Origin: Pseudomonas sp. 10-1B
GTDB taxonomy: Bacteria; Pseudomonadota; Gammaproteobacteria; Pseudomonadales; Pseudomonadaceae
Direction of reading: 5' to 3'
Assembly: GCF_000935045.1 (NCBI RefSeq)
Contig: NZ_JYKS01000032.1
Location: forward strand, 1-64,000
Length of the DNA: 64,000 bases
The notes under the pieces: generated by a model
What the model saw: only the letters and a program-made list of their open reading frames with translations
Told to the model about the DNA's origin: nothing
The model's database searches: none
Shown: piece by piece, positions 57,365 through 64,000 of the stretch
How the letters are laid out: each line of letters starts with the position of its first letter
How positions within the stretch are numbered: the stretch's first letter is position 1
Made by a program: the position numbers and the translations under genes

Positions 57365-58783
57365 TCAGACTTCGAGGTAGTCCAGGATACCCTCAGCAGC
57401 GGTACGCCCTTCGAAGATCGCCGTCACCACCAGGTCCGAACCGCGCACCATGTCGCCACCGGCAAACACTTTCGGGTTGCTGGTCTGGTGCTTGAACTTG
57501 CCCTTCTCCGGCGCCACCACACGGCCTTGGCTGTCCAGCTGGATGCCATGCTGCTCGAACCACGGCGCCGGGCTTGGGCGGAAGCCGAAGGCTATGACCA
57601 CGGCATCGGCCGGCAGGATCTCTTCGGACCCCGGGATCGGCTCCGGGCTGCGGCGGCCACGGGCATCCGGCTCACCCAGACGGGTCTCGACCACCTTCAC
57701 GCCTTCGACCTTGTCCTCGCCGACAATGGCGATGGGCTGGCGGTTGTAGAGGAACTTCACGCCCTCTTCCTTGGCGTTCTTCACCTCTTTGCGCGAACCC
57801 GGCATGTTGGCCTCGTCACGGCGATAGGCACAGGTCACCGCCTTGGCGCCCTGGCGGATCGAAGTACGGTTGCAGTCCATCGCGGTGTCGCCACCACCCA
57901 GCACCACTACCTTCTTGCCCTGCATGTCGACGAAGTCTTCCGGCGACTTCTCGAAGCCCAGGTTGCGGTTGACGTTGGCGATCAGGAAGTCCAGCGCGTC
58001 ATGCACGCCCGGCAGGTCCTCACCGGGGAAACCGCCCTTCATGTAGGTGTAGGTGCCCATGCCCATGAACACTGCGTCGTACTCGGCGAGCAGTTGTTCC
58101 ATGGTCACGTCCTTGCCCACTTCGGTATTCAGGCGGAACTCGATGCCCATGCCGGTGAAGACTTCGCGGCGGTTGCTGAGCACGGTCTTTTCCAGCTTGA
58201 ACTCGGGGATGCCGAAGGTCAGCAGGCCGCCGATTTCCGGGTTCTTGTCGAACACCACCGGGGTCACGCCAGCGCGCACCAGCACATCGGCGCAGCCCAG
58301 GCCGGCCGGGCCGGCACCGATGATGGCGACGCGCTTGCCGGTTGGCTTGACCTTGGACATGTCCGGGCGCCAGCCCATGGCGAACGCGGTGTCGGTGATG
58401 TACTTCTCCACCGAGCCGATGGTCACCGCGCCAAAGCCGTCATTCAGGGTGCAGGCCCCCTCGCACAGGCGGTCCTGCGGGCATACGCGACCGCACACTT
58501 CCGGCAGGGTGTTGGTCTGGTGCGACAGCTCCGCCGCGGCCAGGATGTTGCCCTCGGAAACCAGCTTCAACCAGTTGGGGATGAAGTTGTGTACCGGGCA
58601 CTTCCACTCGCAATACGGGTTACCGCAGCCCAGGCAGCGGTGAGCCTGCTCCACGGACTGCTGCGGCTTGAACGGTTCGTAGATTTCCACGAACTCCTTC
58701 TTGCGCTGGCGCAGCAGCTTTTTCTTCGGGTCCTTGCGGCCCACTTCGATGAACTGGAAGTCGTTGTTCAGACGTTCAGCCAT
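57365..58783 (-). CDS. gltD: Glutamate synthase (NADPH), small subunit
   Basis: 472 aa. Transfers electrons from NADPH through FAD and iron-sulfur clusters to GltB. Cys50, Cys53, Cys58 and Cys62 in CLGCGNPYCEWKCPV begin the N-terminal cluster region, and CGRVCPQDRLCEGACTL gives the second set. Two Rossmann folds follow: VAIIGAGPAGLGCADVLVRAG (FAD) and KVVVLGGGDTAMDC (NADPH). AGAGG precedes the ATG by about 10 nt. It is second in gltBD, 123 nt after gltB; that gap holds a hairpin repeat. Confidence 0.97.
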   Translation of the reverse strand: MAERLNNDFQFIEVGRKDPKKKLLRQRKKEFVEIYEPFKPQQSVEQAHRCLGCGNPYCEWKCPVHNFIPNWLKLVSEGNILAAAELSHQTNTLPEVCGRVCPQDRLCEGACTLNDGFGAVTIGSVEKYITDTAFAMGWRPDMSKVKPTGKRVAIIGAGPAGLGCADVLVRAGVTPVVFDKNPEIGGLLTFGIPEFKLEKTVLSNRREVFTGMGIEFRLNTEVGKDVTMEQLLAEYDAVFMGMGTYTYMKGGFPGEDLPGVHDALDFLIANVNRNLGFEKSPEDFVDMQGKKVVVLGGGDTAMDCNRTSIRQGAKAVTCAYRRDEANMPGSRKEVKNAKEEGVKFLYNRQPIAIVGEDKVEGVKVVETRLGEPDARGRRSPEPIPGSEEILPADAVVIAFGFRPSPAPWFEQHGIQLDSQGRVVAPEKGKFKHQTSNPKVFAGGDMVRGSDLVVTAIFEGRTAAEGILDYLEV

Positions 58784-58800
58784 TTTTCAAAACCTCTTTA

Positions 58801-58905
58801 CAGCAGCTGCAAGCTACAAGCTGCAAGCCGCAAGACGATCACTTAAGCCGGGCAAACCTCGTACTGCTGTTACTTGCAGCCCGAGGCTTGCCACTTGCAG
58901 CTGTT
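58801..58905. repeat. Hairpin repeat inside the gltB-gltD gap
   Basis: Perfect 10-bp arms CAGCTGCAAG (58804-58813) and CTTGCAGCTG (58894-58903), with further GCTACAAG, GCTGCAAG and GCCGCAAG units in the left half. It shares these units with the betB-betA repeat and differs from the REP classes. It lies between two genes whose products form a complex. Confidence 0.75.
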
Positions 58906-58906
58906 G

Positions 58907-61900
58907 TTACTGCGGGTTGGCACGGGTGCTGGACAGCAGTTGCTTCAGGTTGGCTGCCTTCGGCTTGACCAGCCAGAAGCGCCGCACGTAGTCGTCCAGG
59001 TTCTCCGAGAGCTCACGCCCCCACTCGCTGCCGGTCTCTTCCACATACTCGGCAAGGACCCGCGCCAGGTGGCTGCGGTAGGCCTCCATCGCTTCGCCAC
59101 TGATACGCTGGATTTCCACCAGCTCGTGGTTGAGCTTGTCGACGAAGGTATTGTCCATGTCGAGCACGTAGGCGAAGCCGCCAGTCATGCCAGAACCGAA
59201 GTTGTAACCGGTCTTGCCCAGAACGCAGACAAAGCCGCCGGTCATGTATTCACAGCAGTGATCGCCAGTGCCCTCGACAACAGCGTGGGCGCCGGAGTTA
59301 CGCACAGCGAAGCGCTCGCCCGCAGTACCGGCGGCGAACAGCTTGCCACCGGTGGCACCGTACAGGCAGGTGTTGCCGACGATGGCGCTGTGCTGGGTTT
59401 CGAACGGGCTGCCGGCTGGCGGCACGATGGTGAGCTTGCCACCGGTCATGCCCTTGCCGACGTAGTCGTTGGCGTCGCCTTCCAGGTGCAGGTTCAGGCC
59501 ACCGGCGTTCCACACGCCGAAGCTCTGGCCGGCAGTGCCTTTGAAGCGGAAGGTGATCGGCGCCGCAGCCATGCCCTGGTTGCCGTGCAGGCGGGCGATT
59601 TCGCCCGACACACGCGCACCGATGGAACGGTCGCAGTTGCAGATGTCGAGGCTGAACTCACCACCAGCCTGGTCGCGGATGGCCGGCAGGGCCATGTCCA
59701 CCATCTTCTCGGCCAGCTCGCCCTGGTCGAACGGCGGGTTCTTGTCGACTTCGCAGAACTGCGGCTTGTCAGCCGGAATGTGCGAACTGCCCAGCAGCGG
59801 CGACAGGTCCAGGTACTGCTGGCGCTCGGTGTCGCCTGGCAGTACGTCGAGCAGGTCGGTACGGCCGATCAACTCGCCGAGGCTGCGCACGCCCAGCTTG
59901 GCCAGCCACTCACGCGTTTCCTCGGCGACGAAGGTGAAGAAGTTGATCACCATGTCGACGGTGCCGATGTAGTGGTCCTTGCGCAGCTTGTCGTTCTGCG
60001 TGGCTACACCGGTGGCGCAGTTGTTCAAGTGGCAGATGCGCAGGTACTTGCAGCCCAGGGCGATCATCGGCGCGGTGCCGAAGCCGAAGCTTTCGGCGCC
60101 GAGGATGGCTGCCTTGATCACGTCCAGGCCAGTCTTCAGGCCGCCATCGGTCTGTACCCGTACCTTGCCGCGCAGGTCGTTGCCGCGCAGGGTCTGGTGG
60201 GTTTCGGCCAGGCCCAGCTCCCACGGGGCGCCGGCGTACTTGATCGAGGTCAGCGGCGAAGCGCCGGTACCACCGTCGTAGCCAGAGATGGTGATCAGGT
60301 CGGCATAGGCCTTGGCCACGCCAGCGGCGATGGTGCCGACGCCGGCTTCCGCTACCAACTTGACCGACACCAGCGCCTGCGGGTTGACCTGCTTGAGGTC
60401 GTAGATCAGCTGGGCCAGGTCTTCGATCGAGTAGATATCGTGGTGCGGCGGTGGCGAGATCAGGGTCACGCCCGGTACCGCATAGCGCAGCTTGGCGATC
60501 AGGCCGTTGACCTTGCCGCCTGGCAGCTGGCCGCCCTCGCCGGGCTTGGCGCCCTGGGCAACCTTGATCTGCAGCACTTCGGCGTTGACCAGGTATTCCG
60601 GGGTCACACCAAAGCGGCCGGTGGCCACCTGCTTGATCTTCGAGCTGCGGATGGTGCCGTAGCGCGATGGGTCTTCACCGCCCTCACCGGAGTTGGAGCG
60701 CGCGCCCAGGCGGTTCATGGCCTCGGCCAGCGCTTCGTGGGCTTCCGGCGACAGTGCGCCCAGCGAGATACCGGCGGAGTCGAAGCGCTTGAGGATGGCC
60801 TCCAGCGGCTCGATCTGCTCCAGCGGCAGCGGCTGGTCGGCCACCTTCACCTTCAGCAGGTCGCGGATCATCGACACCGGGCGCTGGTCGACCAGCGTGG
60901 TGTATTCCTTGAACTTGGCGTAGTCGCCCTGCTGCACGGCGGCTTGCAGGGTGTTGACCACGTCCGGGTTGTAGGCATGGTACTCGCCACCGTGGACGAA
61001 CTTCAGCAGGCCACCTTGCTGGATCGGCTTGCGCGCGCTCCAGGCTTCGGCAGCGAGCAGCTTCTGGTCGCTTTCCAGGTCTTCGAAGCGCGCGCCCTTG
61101 ATGCGGCTGGACACGCCCTTGAAGCTCAGGCCGACCACTTCCTCGGACAGGCCAATGGCTTCGAACAGCTGCGCACCGCGGTACGAGGCGATGGTGGAGA
61201 TACCCATCTTCGACAGGATCTTCAGCAGGCCCTTCGAGATGCCCTTGCGGTAGTACTTGAAGACTTCGTCCAGGTCGCCCAGCACTTCGCCGGTGCGGAT
61301 CAGGTCGGCCAGCACTTCGTAGGCCAGGTACGGATACACGGCCGAGGCACCGAAGCCCAGCAGCACGGCGAAGTGGTGCGGGTCGCGAGCGGTAGCGGTT
61401 TCCACCAGGATGTTGCTGTCGCAACGCAGGCCCTGTTCGGTCAGGCGGTGATGCACCGCACCAACGGCCAGCGAGGCATGCACCGGCAGCTTGCCCGGGG
61501 CGATGTAGCGGTCGCTCAGCACCAGCTGGGTCTTGCCAGCGCGCACGGCTTCTTCGGCCTGGTCGGCGATGTTACGAATGGCCGCTTCCAGGCCGACGCT
61601 CTGTTCATAGTTGAGGTCGATCAGCTGGCGGTCGAAGCCTTCGCGCTCCAGGTTCATCAGCGAACGCCACTTGGCGGGCGAGATGACCGGCGAGCTGAGG
61701 ATTACCCGCGAAGCGTGCTCCGGGGATTCCTGGAAGATGTTGCGCTCGGCGCCCAGGCAGATTTCCAGGGACATGACGATCGCTTCGCGCAGCGGGTCGA
61801 TCGGCGGGTTGGTCACCTGGGCGAACTGCTGGCGGAAGAAGTCGTACGGCGACCGCACGCGCTGCGACAGCACAGCCATCGGCGTGTCGTCCCCCATCGA

Positions 61901-63352
61901 GCCGACCGCTTCCTGGCCTTGCTCGCCGAGCGGGCGCAGCACCTGGTCACGCTCTTCGAAGGTGACCTGGAACATCTTCATGTATTGCTTGAGCTGGTCA
62001 GCGTCGTAACTGGCCACGCCCTGGTCGTCGGTCAGCGTCGCCTGGATGCGCGTGGCGTGCTGACGCAGCCAGCGCTTGTACGGGTGGCGCGACTTCAGGC
62101 GGTTGTCGATGGCGTCGGTGTCGAGGATCTGGCCCGTTTCGGTGTCCACGGCGAGGATCTGCCCTGGGCCGACACGGCCCTTGGCCAGGACTTCCTCAGG
62201 CTGGTAACCCCATACGCCGATTTCCGAGGCGATGGTGATGTAGCCATTGGTGGTAGTCACCCAGCGCGCCGGGCGCAGGCCGTTACGGTCGAGCAGGCAC
62301 ACCGCGTGGCGGCCTTCGGTCATGACGATACCGGCCGGGCCATCCCACGGCTCCATGTGCATGGAGTTGTATTCGTAGAAGGCGCGCAGGTCGGCGTCCA
62401 TGGTCTCGACGTTCTGCCAGGCTGGTGGTACCAGCATGCGCACGCCGCGGAACAGGTCGATGCCGCCGGTGACCATCAGTTCCAGCATGTTGTCCATGCT
62501 CGAGGAGTCGGAACCGACGCGGTTGACCAGCGGGCCGAGCTCTTCGAGGTCGGGGATCAGGTCGTTGGCGAACTTGGTGCGACGGGCCATGGCCCAGTTG
62601 CGGTTGCCGGTGATGGTGTTGATCTCGCCGTTGTGGGCGAGGAAGCGGAACGGCTGCGCCAGCGGCCATTTCGGCAGGGTATTGGTGGAGAAGCGCTGGT
62701 GGAACACGCAGATCGCGGTTTGCAGGCGCTCGTCATCCAGGTCTGGATAGAACGCCGCGAGATCGCGCGGCATCATCAGGCCTTTGTAGATGATGGTCTT
62801 ATGCGAGAAGCTGCAGATGTAGTGGTCGGCGTCGTGCGCGTTGGCCACCGACGAGCGGCGACGGGCACTGAACAGCTTGATGGCGAATTCCTGGTCGCTC
62901 AGGCCTTCACCGCCGATGAACACCTGCTCGATCTGCGGCAGGCGCTCCAGGGCCAGGCGGCCAAGCACGCTGGTGTCGATCGGCACCTTGCGCCAGCCGA
63001 CCAATGTCAGGCCTGCAGCAAGGATTTCGCGGTCCATGTTGGCGCGGGCGGCTTCAGCTTTGACCGGGTCCTGGTTGAAGAACACCATGCCGACGGCGTA
63101 CTGCTTGGGCAATTCGACGGCAAAATGCTCCTGGGCCACGGCGCGCAGGAATTGATCGGGCTTCTGCATGAGCAGACCGCAACCGTCACCGGTCTTGCCG
63201 TCGGCGTTGATGCCGCCGCGGTGGGTCATGCAAGTCAGTGCTTGCATGGCGGTTTGCAGAAGGTGGTGGCTCGGTTCGCCCGTCATATGGGCAATCAGGC
63301 CAAAACCACAGTTGTCCTTGAATTCTTCGGGATGGTACAGACCTGTTTTCAT
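58907..63352 (-). CDS. gltB: Glutamate synthase (NADPH), large subunit
   Basis: 1481 aa from the ATG at 63352. The first 14 residues are a propeptide; Cys15 in DNCGFGLIAHM becomes the N-terminal nucleophile of the glutaminase domain (to about 430). A central domain and an FMN synthase domain (about 790-1200) follow, with SGYDGGTGASPLTSIKYAG for FMN and phosphate, and GCKYLRICHLNNCATGVATQ for the 3Fe-4S cluster, then the C-terminal beta-helix. It makes two glutamates from glutamine and 2-oxoglutarate, completing ammonia assimilation with GlnA. First gene of gltBD; the 374-bp region to damX holds an inverted repeat that may be an operator. Confidence 0.98.
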   Translation of the reverse strand: MKTGLYHPEEFKDNCGFGLIAHMTGEPSHHLLQTAMQALTCMTHRGGINADGKTGDGCGLLMQKPDQFLRAVAQEHFAVELPKQYAVGMVFFNQDPVKAEAARANMDREILAAGLTLVGWRKVPIDTSVLGRLALERLPQIEQVFIGGEGLSDQEFAIKLFSARRRSSVANAHDADHYICSFSHKTIIYKGLMMPRDLAAFYPDLDDERLQTAICVFHQRFSTNTLPKWPLAQPFRFLAHNGEINTITGNRNWAMARRTKFANDLIPDLEELGPLVNRVGSDSSSMDNMLELMVTGGIDLFRGVRMLVPPAWQNVETMDADLRAFYEYNSMHMEPWDGPAGIVMTEGRHAVCLLDRNGLRPARWVTTTNGYITIASEIGVWGYQPEEVLAKGRVGPGQILAVDTETGQILDTDAIDNRLKSRHPYKRWLRQHATRIQATLTDDQGVASYDADQLKQYMKMFQVTFEERDQVLRPLGEQGQEAVGSMGDDTPMAVLSQRVRSPYDFFRQQFAQVTNPPIDPLREAIVMSLEICLGAERNIFQESPEHASRVILSSPVISPAKWRSLMNLEREGFDRQLIDLNYEQSVGLEAAIRNIADQAEEAVRAGKTQLVLSDRYIAPGKLPVHASLAVGAVHHRLTEQGLRCDSNILVETATARDPHHFAVLLGFGASAVYPYLAYEVLADLIRTGEVLGDLDEVFKYYRKGISKGLLKILSKMGISTIASYRGAQLFEAIGLSEEVVGLSFKGVSSRIKGARFEDLESDQKLLAAEAWSARKPIQQGGLLKFVHGGEYHAYNPDVVNTLQAAVQQGDYAKFKEYTTLVDQRPVSMIRDLLKVKVADQPLPLEQIEPLEAILKRFDSAGISLGALSPEAHEALAEAMNRLGARSNSGEGGEDPSRYGTIRSSKIKQVATGRFGVTPEYLVNAEVLQIKVAQGAKPGEGGQLPGGKVNGLIAKLRYAVPGVTLISPPPHHDIYSIEDLAQLIYDLKQVNPQALVSVKLVAEAGVGTIAAGVAKAYADLITISGYDGGTGASPLTSIKYAGAPWELGLAETHQTLRGNDLRGKVRVQTDGGLKTGLDVIKAAILGAESFGFGTAPMIALGCKYLRICHLNNCATGVATQNDKLRKDHYIGTVDMVINFFTFVAEETREWLAKLGVRSLGELIGRTDLLDVLPGDTERQQYLDLSPLLGSSHIPADKPQFCEVDKNPPFDQGELAEKMVDMALPAIRDQAGGEFSLDICNCDRSIGARVSGEIARLHGNQGMAAAPITFRFKGTAGQSFGVWNAGGLNLHLEGDANDYVGKGMTGGKLTIVPPAGSPFETQHSAIVGNTCLYGATGGKLFAAGTAGERFAVRNSGAHAVVEGTGDHCCEYMTGGFVCVLGKTGYNFGSGMTGGFAYVLDMDNTFVDKLNHELVEIQRISGEAMEAYRSHLARVLAEYVEETGSEWGRELSENLDDYVRRFWLVKPKAANLKQLLSSTRANPQ

Positions 63353-63492
63353 AGACACTTTCTCACCAGGTTCACCTCTCAACGGAGGTAAATCTCTTTT
63401 TTAACAACCACTTACCATCCACGCCGATCAAACGCCAGCTTTTTTGCGGTGGTCATGGAAAACCATTGTTGCACAGCGACAGCGATGCCCAC

Positions 63493-63521
63493 AAATTTTC
63501 ATGTCTCACCATTGAAAATTT
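63493..63521. promoter_or_regulatory. Inverted repeat upstream of gltB, possible operator
   Basis: Perfect 9-bp arms AAATTTTCA / TGAAAATTT around 11 nt, about 140 bp upstream of gltB. It is AT-rich in a GC-rich setting. The rest of the gap from 63353 to 63634 shows no gene. Confidence 0.5.
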
Positions 63522-63634
63522 ATGTCGCAATTTTGAATGTTTTTACGCCATGCGCCGTGATATCGGCTTGGCTTGAGTCTGAAGCGTTTCAGCCATGACT
63601 GCAACTAAAGGCTTGTGGCCGGCAGTCCGGGACA

Positions 63635-63666
63635 GAAAAGCCTGCCGCGCTCAGGCGCAGCAGGCT
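63635..63666 (-). terminator. Terminator of damX
   Basis: On the minus strand a 12-bp stem AGCCTGCTGCGC / GCGCGGCAGGCT (one T-G pair) with a CTGA loop is followed by TTTTCT, 61 bp after the damX stop. Confidence 0.85.
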
Positions 63667-63726
63667 AGACGAAAAGTCAGGGTCGCTTAGCAACTGGGCG
63701 GCTGGGGTGGTGCCGCCCGGCAGGTA

Positions 63727-64000
63727 TCAGCGGGCCGAGGCCAGCTCTTGTTGGACGCTGGCGACGGTACGTGGCCAAGGTTTACCAGCCTGGACCTTCG
63801 CTGGCAAGTTCTTGATTGCCGCAACCGCTGCATCACGATTGGCGAAGCTGCCGTAAGTGACGACGTACAGCGGCTTGCCCTGCAGGTTTTTCTTGAAGTA
63901 GCGATAGTCGCCACCCTGGGCCTTGACGAACGCCTGGGCCGAGGCTTCAGAGCTGGTACCCAGGATCTGCACCACGTAATTGCCCGGCTTCTGCCCGGTG
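63727..64000 (-). CDS. damX: SPOR-domain cell division protein DamX, C-terminal part
   Basis: Only the last 91 codons are in the window; the frame continues past 64000. They encode a SPOR domain: NYVVQILGTSSEASAQAFVK, then YRYFKKNLQGKPLYVVTYGS and ANRDAAVAAIKNLPAKVQAG. SPOR domains bind glycan strands stripped of stem peptides at the division septum. Naming as DamX rests on the domain and on the conserved pseudomonad order damX-gltB-gltD-hemE; the N-terminal part that would confirm it (cytoplasmic and membrane segments) is outside. Confidence 0.85.
   Translation of the reverse strand, partial: TGQKPGNYVVQILGTSSEASAQAFVKAQGGDYRYFKKNLQGKPLYVVTYGSFANRDAAVAAIKNLPAKVQAGKPWPRTVASVQQELASAR

Noticed and set aside
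58874..63391. A 1505-codon open frame antisense to gltB
   Set aside because: It lies opposite a certain gene, shows no family motif, and is explained by high GC at third positions keeping the opposite frame open. The same holds for long frames opposite typA, betT, betA, hutU, glgP and gpmI.

Overview
This window is core chromosome of a fluorescent pseudomonad of the Pseudomonas putida group. The evidence is gene order (hut cluster, fbp, glgP, typA, thiI, glnA-ntrBC, secB-grxC, gpmI, betT/betIBA, selO, trxC, hemE, gltBD, damX), high GC, and about 17 REP elements of the P. putida type in the gaps. No rRNA, tRNA, insertion sequence, prophage or CRISPR array was found.

Layout. 1-4789: 3' part of a very large leucine-rich-repeat protein with a C-terminal NEL-type E3 ubiquitin ligase domain and an intact Cys-x-Asp motif; it is accessory and effector-like. 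4846-14800: complete histidine utilisation locus, hutU-hutH-permease-hutI-hutG on the minus strand, hutC-hutD on the minus strand, and divergent hutF, with HutC-type operators before hutU and hutF. 15010-17653: two lipoproteins (one a lipocalin) and fbp coupled to a DUF924 gene. 17909-24534: glgP, a YkgJ protein, typA and thiI. 25005-29690: nitrogen control block: glnA, ntrB, ntrC and, just after ntrC, a small RNA locus that I identify as NrsZ. All three transcription units carry sigma54 -24/-12 elements and NtrC-type sites. 29686-37366: trmL, secB, grxC, a rhodanese-like membrane protein, gpmI, envC, ctpA and a YibQ-type deacetylase. 37501-43995: choline uptake and oxidation to glycine betaine (betT, betI, betB, betA) with a perfect 20-bp BetI-type operator. 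44274-51573: NhaP2-type antiporter, MscK-type channel, selO, trxC. 51577-55992: a higBA toxin-antitoxin module, an orphan ParA-like ATPase, a LysR regulator divergent from a YnfM-type MFS exporter, and a BOF-fold periplasmic protein. 56109-64000: hemE, gltD, gltB and the 3' end of damX.

How the genes work together. The hut enzymes turn histidine into glutamate and ammonia (via the HutF/HutG five-step route), GlnA and GltBD assimilate the ammonia, and NtrBC with the NrsZ-like RNA set the nitrogen response. betT, betIBA, the antiporter and the MscK channel form an osmotic and ionic stress block.

The least ordinary items are the NEL/LRR protein, the NrsZ-like RNA with two 61-nt-spaced hairpin units showing a compensatory base-pair change, the higBA insertion with a fully readable promoter-operator, a second hairpin repeat family lying inside the betBA and gltBD operons, and one REP element with an internal 32-bp duplication. 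I did not find a clearly undescribed multi-gene system.
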